Position numbers and translations under genes: made by a program
Notes under the pieces: model-generated
The model's database searches: none
What the model saw: the letters and a program-made list of their open reading frames with translations, nothing else
What the model was told of the DNA's origin: nothing
Shown: positions 54,501-62,830 of the stretch, piece by piece
How the letters are laid out: each line of letters starts with the position of its first letter
Numbering within the stretch: the first letter of the stretch is position 1
Source of the DNA: JAFMDF01 sp965222705
GTDB taxonomy: Bacteria > Bacteroidota > Bacteroidia > Chitinophagales > Saprospiraceae
DNA length: 64,000 bases
Assembly: GCA_965222705.1 (NCBI GenBank)
Contig: CBDCUO010000005.1
Location: 1 to 64,000, forward strand
Direction of reading: 5' to 3'

Positions 54501-55123
54501 GCCCCCCAAAAGCGATTGTCTATTTCCTCCATTAATAAACCGGAAAGCGTATATAAAATAAATAGTCCAATACCCTGCGTATAGACCATTAACAACCGTT
54601 TACTCAAAGTCCCGCCTGCAAAAAATATCGCTCCATTAATAAATAAATTGGGAATGGTAAAAACCAGGAATGGTTGTACAATATGCCATAGATTAAAAGG
54701 ACCCAATTTTTCAGACTCGGACCAGGGCCAGGGAATGCCATATCCCAAAATCATTCCGAATAAAATACCCGAAAAAACAAAAATGCCCACTGCAAAAGAG
54801 CCTAAAAATCGCCCGCCCAAATACTGAAATTTGGTTATCGGGGTCGTAAACATCATGGAGGCCGTGTTATGCTCAAAGTCTCTTAGTACTGGCACACCCA
54901 TGATCGCCGAAGCGATTAGCATTCCCGGGATCAAAGTCAAAATCATTTGGAAAAACGCAATCGTCACTGGTGCATTATTATAGATATTTCCCGTACTTCC
55001 GCTTACTCTGACTACATCTGTTGAAACTGCCCCAAAAGCCATCAGCAATAGCAAGCCAAAGTAAATATAAGTAGCTGGTCGCCCAGCCCGGTATTTTAGT
55101 TCAAATTTGAATATTTCCCACAT
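51530..55123 (-). CDS. ABC transporter permease fused to M1-family aminopeptidase
   Basis: About 1197 residues in two parts. The N-terminal half (to about residue 600) has roughly twelve membrane segments of an ABC-2-like permease, including MWEIFKFELKYRAGRPATYI and RDFEHNTASMMFTTPITKFQ. The C-terminal half is an M1-type metallopeptidase facing outward: VPFYVTAHEVAHQWWAHQVTEA near residue 955, with the Zn motif HEVAH and a downstream Glu in TMSSETMSQY. FAQSFPNTVPFSEGIGFI replaces the GxMEN exopeptidase motif of canonical M1 enzymes. Translation probably begins at ATG 55123 (MWEIFKFE), as the longer frame to 55192 adds 23 residues of unlikely sequence. The partner ATPase is the gene immediately upstream. 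Confidence 0.88.
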   Translation of the reverse strand: MWEIFKFELKYRAGRPATYIYFGLLLLMAFGAVSTDVVRVSGSTGNIYNNAPVTIAFFQMILTLIPGMLIASAIMGVPVLRDFEHNTASMMFTTPITKFQYLGGRFLGSFAVGIFVFSGILFGMILGYGIPWPWSESEKLGPFNLWHIVQPFLVFTIPNLFINGAIFFAGGTLSKRLLMVYTQGIGLFILYTLSGLLMEEIDNRFWGALLDPSGGTSSAFFTQYWTIAEKNNQLVPLVGDVLYNRLFWMAIGVISLIVTYFGFNYNLVRDKTKKLQRISKKAKQAAARAIIPKVNQFTGWRTHLKQLFGLSFFYFKWILKQVPFLAIAISGILWLILAISLGRNQLYGVYTYLTSYSVLDLLGGFNLFFLIIIALYSGELVWKERDIKINLIYDALPYPNFVSVGGKFLAMVYTHLFLLAVLMVIGMLMQLSFGYPKIDFPLYISELFGDTLSNLILFTFLGFFIHTLVNHKFLGHALFLVFFIAMAVMGQLGIEHSMFRFASGGLGAYSDMNDFGHWIPNFSWFSIYWFGFALLLFAVVLLFAVRGAEAAMKWRWKLGKLRFTKPMLTFGIASLLLFGLSGCYVFYNTNILNEYTNSKDQEKQQADYERTLKKYEGIPQLKIIDTYVEVDIFPESRDFRAKGKYLLKNKNEVAIEDIHIQMPVDHQMEAEVSFKAGHQLKESFDDFGYYIYQLDQAVQPGDSLQMEFMADFTTKGFVEGGSNTEVLHNGTFFNNFYFPSFGYNERFEINSDDERVEQGLAKKERMKERDDPLGIKQNLITDDSDRTGLEVIVSTSPDQIAIAPGYIQREWEENGRRYFHYKMDEPILNFYSIVSARYEVMKDKWVAKDGSHEVNLEIYYHKGHEFNLDRMMKGMKKSLDYYTEHFSPYQYRQMRIMEFPRYRTFAQSFPNTVPFSEGIGFILQIKKDDVDVPFYVTAHEVAHQWWAHQVTEARVKGNTMSSETMSQYAALMVMKQEFPPEIIQKFLRKELDMYLQGRSFENKKEQPLELVEGQAYIHYRKGSLVMYALQDYISEDSVNVALRRIIDEWAYREDKYITTDTYVQAFRAVTPDSLQYIIEDLFETITLFEIKADTVTYEKIGEQYKVQMDISSIKYRVDSLGNESEIPINDWIDIGVFGKSKAGKDSLLYLQKHKIGQKNTSFEVIVNQEPIKAGIDPINKLIDRNPGDNTKRPEEKS

Positions 55124-55200
55124 AGAAAATAAATGATAAATGATGAAGGGTGAATGGCTCGTCAGCGATGATTTCTCACCCGTCAGCAACAAATGAATAA

Positions 55201-56082
55201 CTAAGCTGGAACGGCCAGCCTTCCAAAAATTTCGGCGAAATACACATCTTCTAGATCGGGCGTAACAGATTCAAAACCAACAGGTTGCGCATCATTTAAA
55301 ACATAAACCACCGGTTGTCCAGCAATGCGCCTTTCCGAAATGACATTGAGCGACTGCTTTAACTCCTCCGCTTCTTTCTCCGTGACCTGCTTTCGCCAAA
55401 TTTTTCCTCTGATTGCCTCAATAGAAGCCAGGGGATCGCCTTGCAATAAGACCGTCCCTTGATTGATGATAGCCATATCCGTGCATAGTTCTTTGACATC
55501 TTCCACAATATGGGTAGAGAGAATAACAATCGTGTTTTCTCCAATTTCACTGAGTAAGCTCAAAAAGCGATTGCGCTCCGCCGGATCAAGTCCAGCAGTT
55601 GGCTCATCCACAATAATTAGCTTTGGGTTGGCGATAAGTGCTTGCGCAATGCCAAAACGCTGCTTCATCCCACCGGAATAAGCACCGAGTTTTCGTTTGC
55701 GGCTTTGATATAAATTGGTTTTTTGCAAAAGAGCTTTTACCAGCTCTTTGCGCTCTTTTCTGTTAGCAACCCCCTTTAGAACAGCAAGATGATCTAGTAA
55801 TACCTCTGCAGAGATTTTGGGATAAACGCCAAATTCCTGTGGCAAATAGCCCAAGACTTTTCGCACTTCTTCTTTTTGGGTCAAAACATTAATATCTCCA
55901 AGCATAATACTGCCTTCGTCTGGCTCCTGCAAGGTGGCGATGGTTCGCATTAAAGTAGATTTACCCGCCCCATTTGGGCCAAGCAAGCCAAACATTCCGG
56001 TACCGATAGAAAGGGAAACATTATTAGTAGCACAAATGCCGTTGGAGTAGGTTTTATAAAGGTTTTTGATTTCTAATCTCAT
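55201..56082 (-). CDS. ABC transporter ATP-binding protein
   Basis: A 293-residue ATPase that powers the adjacent permease/aminopeptidase. Standard motifs are Walker A GLLGPNGAGKSTLMRTIATL near residue 32, the Q-loop in GYLPQEFGVYP, the signature LGAYSGGMKQRFGIAQALI near residue 132, Walker B LIIVDEPTAGLDP and the switch His in ILSTHIVEDVKELC. A C-terminal extension (about 230-293) with RKQVTEKEAEELKQSL is seen in ABC-2-type ATPases. It lies upstream on the minus strand, its stop 78 bases before the preferred start of the permease, so they are likely cotranscribed. The substrate is unknown. Confidence 0.93.
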   Translation of the reverse strand: MRLEIKNLYKTYSNGICATNNVSLSIGTGMFGLLGPNGAGKSTLMRTIATLQEPDEGSIMLGDINVLTQKEEVRKVLGYLPQEFGVYPKISAEVLLDHLAVLKGVANRKERKELVKALLQKTNLYQSRKRKLGAYSGGMKQRFGIAQALIANPKLIIVDEPTAGLDPAERNRFLSLLSEIGENTIVILSTHIVEDVKELCTDMAIINQGTVLLQGDPLASIEAIRGKIWRKQVTEKEAEELKQSLNVISERRIAGQPVVYVLNDAQPVGFESVTPDLEDVYFAEIFGRLAVPA

Positions 56083-56267
56083 AAATTCTTTTTTATACCA
56101 TTGGTAAAATGGTCAACTAATTTGCACGAAAGCAGCATTATAAAAATGCCAGCCCTCTTTCTAAAAATTATTATTGACAAAAATAGTCAGCTATGACTCA
56201 ATCATAAAAGAGGCAAATTAACGAAAAAAGAAGAGGAAAGAGATAAGAAATAGCGTCTTATAGGACA

Positions 56268-57761
56268 TCATTCCTTCAACCAGTTTAAAATTTGTTGGTT
56301 AATTACCTTTTTTTTGAAAAAACTCAAATGGTGAATGTCCATTTCCATTTGGTAGATTTCCTTTCGCTCATCGGGAATAGGAAAGCCACAAGAATTTTCC
56401 ACATTAAAACAGCCTTGAGTAGGAACCACGCCATCGCAGGGTTCTTCGAAAATCTTGTCCACTATTTTTTGAGCGACTTTTTTACCAAAACGAGCTAACA
56501 AGTTTTTATCGTTTGGCAGGTAATCTGCGGCCATTGCATAATAGGTCGTATCATGGGATTTGCAGTTATTTAGGCGTTTTAGATAATCTCCTTCTGGTAG
56601 CATTGCTTCTAGTCCCGGCAAGCCCTTTAAGCTGCCCCTTGCGATTACTTTAACCAAGGTAAGTAGCCCTTCAAGAATCAATGTAAAAGTGGTGTCGGGA
56701 ACAATCGTCAACAGATTGGTATAGCGATCTAACAGTTTGACCCAATTATTTCCATTGGTGAGGATGGTTCCTCTATGGGGCGTAGCGACAAAAAGGGCCT
56801 TGTTTACTTTAACGGCTACCTTGTCAGGGTTAAAATACTTACCTCTTTCTATTAATTCCCTTGCTACGAGCCCTCCACGAGAATGGGTTATGATATCCAA
56901 GTTTAGGCTATGGACCTCTTTTGGCAACAACTCAAAGAAGGTTTGAATATTTTCTGCCGGGGAGTGGTGTAGGCTTGGATGATTAAAGGCAATTATCCTG
57001 CCTCCATAATATTGAATGATTTCTGCGAAAACTTCACTTTTCATCAAACCGTGAAACGCAGCTTCTGCCGTGCTGAAGGTTCCATGAAGGAATAGTAAAG
57101 AACGATTTTGAGTAATGGCATCCCAGGAAATTTTATCATTTAAGCCATTCAAATCAGCAGACAAAAAGCCATAGGGTCTGTTTTTATCTTCCCACTTTTT
57201 TGCGATCAATTGGGCTACGGAACCCACTACTGGATCAAGTACCCATGCCAATACTCTAACCGTTCTACGCATTAATTTACTGATTGGACCTCGCGTCGTA
57301 TTGGCATCTTTCTTTTTGGAGGGTTTCGCACTTTGTCTGGGGAGATGAAAGGCAAACTGTTCTTCTTTATTCAAATGAGGGAAGATCCATCTGGATACGC
57401 CTGCCTCATCGGTATATAGGACGACCCCTTCTGTAAATGCCCCTCTTTTCGGAGCATTCAAAATCACAGCAGGTTCTCCGTCTTTGGTCGTGGCAGTCAG
57501 TCCATCGCTGCGGGTTGTTCCTTTAAGCGGCTTTAGGTCCCTCTTCACTTCTAATTCAAAAGTCAAAACAGACTTCATCTCCGCCTGATGGAAGTGTTCG
57601 ATCAATTTTTTCTCCATTCTACCGCCGCTTGCTCTAGTTTTTCCTTTTTTTTCTGCGAAAGTGGTAATGGTACCTTTTAGACCCGGCGCTTGCAAGGTAA
57701 ATCCTCCTGCTATTTTAACTTTAGGGTTTTTTCCAGTTAATTCGATCTTTTTATTTGCCAT
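56268..57761 (-). CDS. Alpha/beta hydrolase (lipase/esterase-like), partner of CHAT protein
   Basis: A 497-residue protein. An N-terminal beta-rich region of about 150 residues (KIELTGKNPKVKIAGGFTLQ, TRASGGRMEKKLIEHFHQAE) precedes an alpha/beta-hydrolase domain. Near residue 226 SLLFLHGTFSTAEAAFHGLM supplies an oxyanion-type loop; the nucleophile is Ser 294 in LDIITHSRGGLVARELIERG; the acid is likely Asp in EPCDGVVPTQG near residue 447 and the base His in MDIHHLSFFKKKVI near residue 480. This looks like a lipase/PGAP1-like fold. The start codon overlaps the stop of the CHAT gene in the arrangement TAATG, so the two are translationally coupled. The lipid or ester substrate is unknown. Confidence 0.78.
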   Translation of the reverse strand: MANKKIELTGKNPKVKIAGGFTLQAPGLKGTITTFAEKKGKTRASGGRMEKKLIEHFHQAEMKSVLTFELEVKRDLKPLKGTTRSDGLTATTKDGEPAVILNAPKRGAFTEGVVLYTDEAGVSRWIFPHLNKEEQFAFHLPRQSAKPSKKKDANTTRGPISKLMRRTVRVLAWVLDPVVGSVAQLIAKKWEDKNRPYGFLSADLNGLNDKISWDAITQNRSLLFLHGTFSTAEAAFHGLMKSEVFAEIIQYYGGRIIAFNHPSLHHSPAENIQTFFELLPKEVHSLNLDIITHSRGGLVARELIERGKYFNPDKVAVKVNKALFVATPHRGTILTNGNNWVKLLDRYTNLLTIVPDTTFTLILEGLLTLVKVIARGSLKGLPGLEAMLPEGDYLKRLNNCKSHDTTYYAMAADYLPNDKNLLARFGKKVAQKIVDKIFEEPCDGVVPTQGCFNVENSCGFPIPDERKEIYQMEMDIHHLSFFKKKVINQQILNWLKE

Positions 57762-60067
57762 TATGCTGGTACATTATCTTCGTTATTTAATTTTAAGCTG
57801 GGGTGTCCATAATAAATGTAAGCTAATGCTGTGACATTTTCTTCCTCATTGAATTCATTTCTTATTTCCCGCAAAGTCTTTCCTACGGAGTTTTTATTTT
57901 TTAAAACTTTCCTATAAAACTTTTTGGCGAACTCCAAAGCCTGAACATCATCAACACTCCAAAGAGGAGCAATAAAGCCTTTAGTCCCTTTGCTTAAAAG
58001 AATACCTGGAAAACCACTTGCTTGTCCTAGTGCATTTCCTGCAATACCTACCTGACAAGCATTTAAAAAGAAAAAAGAAAAATAGGGCGTATCTCCCATG
58101 CGATAATGACCTATCAAAGCCTCTGGTTTTATATGTTCTCCATCTTTCAAAATGATGGATTGCTCATTCGCCTTCGGGTCACTTAGCCCATGTAGGGCAA
58201 AATGGATCAGATGTCCGGGAACGGGATCTGTACTTATTAAACCCTCAATGGATTCCTTGCTGGCTTCAACGGGCGTGGCTTTGAACTCCTGCTTTAAAAA
58301 AAGTCTTTCTTTCAAGGCATTTTCGAGTGCTTCTTGATAACTGTCCTCTGAATAGTCTGCTGCCACTGCGCTTATTTTCCTAATATCAATATGAGATAAA
58401 GGAGGCGGAATACTGTTCCCTATCCACCATCGCCCGATATTTACTTGGCAAAAAAGAAAAGGCTGAAATGCCTCGTCTATTGACTTATCCATTAGGGCTA
58501 GTTCCCAGGGAATGTAGGGTTCATCTGTCAATAATAGTACATTCGGTTTTCTATCTAAATCCTTGGCAATTTTCCTTATTAAATCAAAGAATTCGGGGGG
58601 CATAAGATTAGCGATTGACTTGCCTTTTGTTTCCAGAGTATTTTTTGCTAGCTTGCCGGAATATTCATAGTTTTCTAAGTCGCTTCCCAATTGAGCAACA
58701 AATTCTTTAGGATTTGCATAGTTTTTTAAAGGAATACTATAAGATTGAGGTACATCATTTTTTTGAGAAGCGATATTCCATTTTAAAGTATTATCCGAGT
58801 AATTCAATTGAATCGTGAGATCAACATTTTCTTTAGGGAAGGATAAGTCGATTTTTGGAGGTGCAAAAGGATCCAAATTTGCAAATCGGGACGCAGCAAT
58901 ATTGTTTGCTACTTGAAGGGTCTTGCTCGCCATTCCCACAAATTCTGACCTGTAATAGTAGCACACCTGAAATTTTACGGCGGTAGCTCCTTCCTTTACC
59001 AAACATTCAATCACTCTAGCATCCCCTTTTTTCAGAGCCAATTGATAATTCATTTTGGGGTTAATAACCTTAGCACCCGATGCCATAAAAGTAAAATAAA
59101 CCGGAGCTGCAGGAGATGCTGATGGAATAATAATTTTTTCGACCTCATCCAGGCTACTATCTAGCTCTTCTGCAAACCCAACATATACTTTTAGCTTTTT
59201 TTTGGGCTTAACATCTCCCACAACATCTATGCTGGGATAAGCTTCAAAAGCTGTTTTGTCCTCTATATCATCTAACCCAATTGTCCCTGATTCGACACCA
59301 GCAGATGGCTGGGACATATCTTCCAGAGAAGGCGCTGTATCCCCTCTACCTGCTTCAATGATTATTTCTTCTTCGGGTGCAGCCTCTTCGGATTCCCAGG
59401 GTTCCATTTTTTCCTCTGGATAATAACCTGACTCTTCCTCAAGGCTAATGGATCCTCTGGTTTTATCCCCTCTATCCGCTTCAATGATTATTTCTTCTTC
59501 GGGTGCAGCCTCTTCGGATTCCCAGGGTTCCATTTTTTCCTTTGGATAATAGTCTGGTTCTTCCTCAAGGCTAATAGATCCCCTGGTTTTTTCAGAAGCC
59601 TCATCGGGAGAGGGATCAATAGCTTTGTCTAAATCTAATAAAGGCTTATTTTTCTCCTGGTGACCTATCGACTTTGCTGGCTTTGTTGACTCCATCTTTT
59701 CTTTGCCCTTAATCATAGGGAAATCTTGCACAGCCTCAAAACCAAGAATCCGATCTTTTTCAATAACAATAAAAGGGGGAGTGGCTTTTTTTTTATTCAG
59801 TACCTTTGTGTTGATTACTTTGGTGGGTACTTTGGATTTTAGGTCTAGCGCTTTATGGACTAAAGCACTATTATCTGCATTTTCCAATTCGACCGCTACA
59901 TTTTTTTCTACTAAGTAATAAAGCGTGCTTCTTCCGGATTTTTTCCAGCGAAAAATGAAGTGGGTCCAAAAAGCGGTATGAGCAGCAATTTTGTGAAATG
60001 CTTTCCTAACCGTCCAATCGCCCTCTATTAGCACAAAAGATTTTTTTAAAGACGAATACATAGACAT
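57761..60067 (-). CDS. CHAT-domain (caspase-like) protein with repeat linker
   Basis: About 770 residues. The C-terminal part (from about residue 480) is a CHAT peptidase: HLIHFALHGLSDPKANEQSI has the likely catalytic His (about residue 632 of the longest frame), and FSFFFLNACQVGIAGNALG the Cys (about 678), followed by SKGTKGFIAPLWSVDDVQAL. CHAT proteins are clan CD cysteine peptidases related to caspases. The N terminus (about 60 residues) is a small domain I do not recognise; an acidic linker holds a duplicated 42-residue unit (EKMEPWESEEAAPEEEIIIE twice). The frame opens at 60088, but the -7 element at 60098-60105 would leave almost no leader, so ATG at 60067 or 60061 is preferred. Confidence 0.82.
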   Translation of the reverse strand: MSMYSSLKKSFVLIEGDWTVRKAFHKIAAHTAFWTHFIFRWKKSGRSTLYYLVEKNVAVELENADNSALVHKALDLKSKVPTKVINTKVLNKKKATPPFIVIEKDRILGFEAVQDFPMIKGKEKMESTKPAKSIGHQEKNKPLLDLDKAIDPSPDEASEKTRGSISLEEEPDYYPKEKMEPWESEEAAPEEEIIIEADRGDKTRGSISLEEESGYYPEEKMEPWESEEAAPEEEIIIEAGRGDTAPSLEDMSQPSAGVESGTIGLDDIEDKTAFEAYPSIDVVGDVKPKKKLKVYVGFAEELDSSLDEVEKIIIPSASPAAPVYFTFMASGAKVINPKMNYQLALKKGDARVIECLVKEGATAVKFQVCYYYRSEFVGMASKTLQVANNIAASRFANLDPFAPPKIDLSFPKENVDLTIQLNYSDNTLKWNIASQKNDVPQSYSIPLKNYANPKEFVAQLGSDLENYEYSGKLAKNTLETKGKSIANLMPPEFFDLIRKIAKDLDRKPNVLLLTDEPYIPWELALMDKSIDEAFQPFLFCQVNIGRWWIGNSIPPPLSHIDIRKISAVAADYSEDSYQEALENALKERLFLKQEFKATPVEASKESIEGLISTDPVPGHLIHFALHGLSDPKANEQSIILKDGEHIKPEALIGHYRMGDTPYFSFFFLNACQVGIAGNALGQASGFPGILLSKGTKGFIAPLWSVDDVQALEFAKKFYRKVLKNKNSVGKTLREIRNEFNEEENVTALAYIYYGHPSLKLNNEDNVPA
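59347..59598 (-). repeat. Tandem duplication of about 126 bp within the CHAT gene
   Basis: Two consecutive units of about 126 bases (42 residues each, starting KTRGSISLEEE) are nearly identical; they differ by a few residues such as Pro-Asp/Ser-Gly before YYP and Lys/Glu in YYPKEKM. The boundaries are approximate. The unit count could vary between strains. Confidence 0.75.
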
Positions 60068-60097
60068 AATAAATGGGGTTTTAAACACCTAAGAGAC

Positions 60098-60105
60098 CAA
60101 AGTTA
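60098..60105 (-). promoter_or_regulatory. Bacteroidota-type -7 promoter element (TAACTTTG) for the CHAT operon
   Basis: On the minus strand TAACTTTG fits TAnnTTTG. It lies only ten bases upstream of the first possible ATG at 60088, which favours a start at 60067 or 60061. No -33 element is convincing. Confidence 0.5.
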
Positions 60106-60165
60106 CAGAATCATTGGCAAATATTATATAGGTTTTCTTGTCTTTTATTTCGTTTGTCTTTGCCC

Positions 60166-61296
60166 CTAAACCTTCTTCTGCCAACCCTGATGAACGACCC
60201 CACTAATAGAGTCTCGTCTGGCACCTGTGACCGTTCTCAATACATTTGGTACATTTTCTAGGCGAAGCACCCCCATCCAGGCCATCAAAATGGCTTCCTT
60301 GAACTGAATAATCTCCTCATCTGGCAATACGACCGCTACCTTAGCGGATAGACAATGAGTTCGAAGCCGGTCTATTAGGAAAGTATTGAAAGCACCTCCT
60401 CCCGTCACTAATAGTGAATAGGTTGCTTTTCGAAAGTTTTCTTGTTGGGTAATTTGTCGAATAGACCGAGCAATTTGAAAAGCAATATGCTCCGTTACAG
60501 TTGCCAATTGGTCAGGAATGGCATTAGAGTCATTGGGTATTTGGCTTAAAATAGCTTTTTTGCTAAAAGCATTATCCAAAGATTTTGGATAAGGTTTTTT
60601 ATAAAAAACAGCCTGATTGAGCTTAGATAGTAAAGCTTGGTCTATTTGCCCACTAGCGGCTATTTTCCCGCCTTCATCGTATTCTAACCCCAATTGATTT
60701 GCCAGCACATTTAGCAACTGATTAGCTGGGCAAATATCAAAAGCAATGATTTTATTAGGCAGGATACTAGTCACATTGGCAATACCGCCTATATTTAGGT
60801 AAAAATCATATCCTTTCAATAGGTATTTATCTACAATAGGCGCAACTGGCGCGCCCTCTCCATCAATGGCAATATCTTGATTGCGAAAATTGGAAATAAC
60901 CGGATAGTTCGTCACAGCAGCTATTGCTGCCCCATCGCCAATCTGCACGGTCAAACGAGCAATTGGGTCGTGAAAAATTGTATGCCCATGAGAAGCAATA
61001 AAATCCGGTTCGATTTGGTATCTTTCGATAAAGTCTAGGACTACTTCTCCAAAATAATGCCCTAGATAGGTATGTGTTTTAGCAAAAGTCAAGGCATTCT
61101 GAACAGGCAATTGGAGCAATCGTTCCCGCCATTTTTCGGAGAAATTGATCGTTTCTGCTTCTAGTAGTTTCCATTTTTGAAGGACTAAGCCCTCCACTCC
61201 GCTTTTAGTGACGTCGAAAGTACAATAGGCAATATCTATACCATCCAACGAACTGCCGGACATCAAGCCGATCGCCTTATAAGTTTTAGTCAGCAT
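60166..61296 (-). CDS. anmK: Anhydro-N-acetylmuramic acid kinase
   Basis: AnmK, which phosphorylates and opens 1,6-anhydro-MurNAc in peptidoglycan recycling. About 376 residues from ATG 61296 (MLTKTYKAIGLMSGSSLDG). Family motifs are GLMSGSSLDGIDIAYCTF, IASHGHTIFHDP, VQIGDGAAIAAVTNYPVISN, NLNIGGIANVTSI-like (NIGGIANVTS) near residue 175 and LVTGGGAFNTFLIDRL near residue 295. The longest frame begins at TTG 61335 directly after the cytochrome stop; that extra part (SPIRGAVLKA) is not typical of the family. It is transcribed with the cytochrome gene upstream. Confidence 0.94.
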   Translation of the reverse strand: MLTKTYKAIGLMSGSSLDGIDIAYCTFDVTKSGVEGLVLQKWKLLEAETINFSEKWRERLLQLPVQNALTFAKTHTYLGHYFGEVVLDFIERYQIEPDFIASHGHTIFHDPIARLTVQIGDGAAIAAVTNYPVISNFRNQDIAIDGEGAPVAPIVDKYLLKGYDFYLNIGGIANVTSILPNKIIAFDICPANQLLNVLANQLGLEYDEGGKIAASGQIDQALLSKLNQAVFYKKPYPKSLDNAFSKKAILSQIPNDSNAIPDQLATVTEHIAFQIARSIRQITQQENFRKATYSLLVTGGGAFNTFLIDRLRTHCLSAKVAVVLPDEEIIQFKEAILMAWMGVLRLENVPNVLRTVTGARRDSISGVVHQGWQKKV

Positions 61297-61335
61297 AGCT
61301 TTCAGAACGGCTCCGCGTATTGGGCTTATTCCCAA

Positions 61336-61671
61336 TCATTTTTTAAATTTTTCTATATATTCTGCTACCGCTTTGATTTTTGCCTCACTCAACAAGCCCT
61401 TAAAAGGAGTCATCGTATTTCGGCCGTTTTCAATAACCGCAATCTTTTCTTCCATATTTAGCTGAGTGGTAGTCAAATCAAAAGCCCCGCTTGCTCCCAT
61501 ATCGCCACTTAGACCGTGACAGGTTACGCAATATTGCTTATAGACTTTTTCTCCATCGACTTTCTTTTTGGCTTTCGTTGTTTTTTTTGCCAGCTTTTTG
61601 TCCTCTGGCGTTTCTCCTCCACAAGCGAAGATTACCAAGCCTAAAATTGCCAAAAATAATAGCTGTTTCAT
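61336..61671 (-). CDS. Small c-type cytochrome lipoprotein
   Basis: A 111-residue periplasmic or membrane-bound electron carrier. The signal peptide ends in a lipobox VIFACGGE (Cys 17). A basic linker (KKLAKKTTKAKKKVDGEK) leads to a mono-heme cytochrome c domain with CVTCHG at about residue 48 and an axial Met in GRNTMTPFKGLLSE near residue 86. The redox partner is not visible. The gene lies directly upstream of anmK with two bases or less between the frames, though anmK probably starts at its own ATG 40 bases later. Confidence 0.9.
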   Translation of the reverse strand: MKQLLFLAILGLVIFACGGETPEDKKLAKKTTKAKKKVDGEKVYKQYCVTCHGLSGDMGASGAFDLTTTQLNMEEKIAVIENGRNTMTPFKGLLSEAKIKAVAEYIEKFKK

Positions 61672-61847
61672 GTCTGTTTTTTATGCTTTAACGATCAATA
61701 AGGTTTCGGGCAGCAATAGCTATTGTCTGAAACCGAACTGCTAAAGTACGATAAAACCAAGCTTGTAATAGTTAAAGGATGGATTTTTTTTTGACAAAAT
61801 GTTGATGACCTTATTCCCAAACCTTATTTTATGATGTGGGGGTAAGA

Positions 61848-62213
61848 TTAGGGTAAATCCTTTGGGGAGATATTGTTTTCATTAGAAGATTGCTGCTCCG
61901 TCTTTATTTGAGTATATTCTTCTGAAACATCAAGGATTTCCCATTGAATAGCATTGGTTTTATTATAAATTGTCAAACTAAAACAATATTCGTAATAGCC
62001 GGGAAGGAATGCATGTTTTGTTGCTACTCCTGGAAAATAAATAGTTAAATCCGGTTTTAATTTTTTTAATAAATCAAAAAAAATACTTTCAAGGAAGGGA
62101 AAATGGAGTGTCAAGGGGTCGTTTTTGAATAAATCTGTATTAAATAAGCTATCGCAGCTATATAAAAGCCGACAGTCCTTATCCAATATTAAAGTTTGTC
62201 TTTTTTGACTCAT
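61848..62213 (-). CDS. PAS-like small protein in the GTPase module
   Basis: A 121-residue cytoplasmic protein. RQTLILDKDCRLLYSCDSLF at the start and NAIQWEILDVSEEYTQIKTEQQ at the end are reminiscent of PAS-domain beta strands and the following coiled-coil linker. The middle (DLLKKLKPDLTIYFPGVATK) may form the helical part. No ligand-binding residues can be assigned, so PAS is a guess by pattern. It lies on the same strand as, and 88 bases after, the Ras-like GTPase gene, and belongs to a group of small signalling proteins at the right end of the window. Confidence 0.5.
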   Translation of the reverse strand: MSQKRQTLILDKDCRLLYSCDSLFNTDLFKNDPLTLHFPFLESIFFDLLKKLKPDLTIYFPGVATKHAFLPGYYEYCFSLTIYNKTNAIQWEILDVSEEYTQIKTEQQSSNENNISPKDLP

Positions 62214-62301
62214 TTTTGGAAGCTGCTCGGATCGAAGTTCTAATCAATACGATTAATGAAAGGGCAATAAAACAATGCCAGTTGGGATAGCAAGGAACCT
62301 A

Positions 62302-62787
62302 TCAAAGCAAAAACTGTTTTGCGAGTTCTTCAAATAATTCAATCACATTTTCACCCGTTTTTGCACTAGTAAATACCTCTACAGGAAAAGTTAATTCTTT
62401 CTTAATCGTCGAAATGGCGTTTTCTTTTACCAAATCTTTTTTATTCCCAACAATTTTGATAATTGCCTCTGGCAAAATTTCCCGTAGTATCCCTATATCC
62501 TCGCTTAAGTTTTTGTAGGTAGAAGGACGGGTCAAGTCAAAGACATAAATAATAGCACTAGCTCCCAAAAAATAGGATTTGGGTACTTTGTCTTGTTTCA
62601 CTTCACCGGCAATGTCCCATAGCAATATAGACACTTCTTTTTTACCTACTTTCACTAGTTTTTTATCCACCTTTACACCAATGGTAGTAATATATTTTTC
62701 GCTAAAGGTATTATTGATAAACCTACGAAAAAGGGACGTTTTCCCAACGCCAAAACTCCCAGTAAGAATTACTTTTCTACTTAGCAT
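62302..62787 (-). CDS. Ras/Rab-like small GTPase
   Basis: A 161-residue single-domain GTPase without lipidation or export signal. All G motifs are present: G1 GSFGVGKT (residues 10-17), G2 Thr in YITTIGVKV (about 34-35), G3 DIAGE (58-62), G4 NKKD (115-118) and G5 SAK (141-143). In G3 the usual catalytic Gln after Gly is Glu, which suggests slow intrinsic hydrolysis. The arrangement resembles Rab/Arf-like and MglA-like proteins. Its upstream neighbour on the same strand, at 62831, carries a roadblock-like segment, the fold that activates or inactivates MglA. A role in polarity, motility or envelope signalling is an inference. Confidence 0.9.
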   Translation of the reverse strand: MLSRKVILTGSFGVGKTSLFRRFINNTFSEKYITTIGVKVDKKLVKVGKKEVSILLWDIAGEVKQDKVPKSYFLGASAIIYVFDLTRPSTYKNLSEDIGILREILPEAIIKIVGNKKDLVKENAISTIKKELTFPVEVFTSAKTGENVIELFEELAKQFLL

Positions 62788-62830
62788 ATAGAATTTTTCA
62801 CAGAATGGCTAATAATTGCCGATTGACCAT

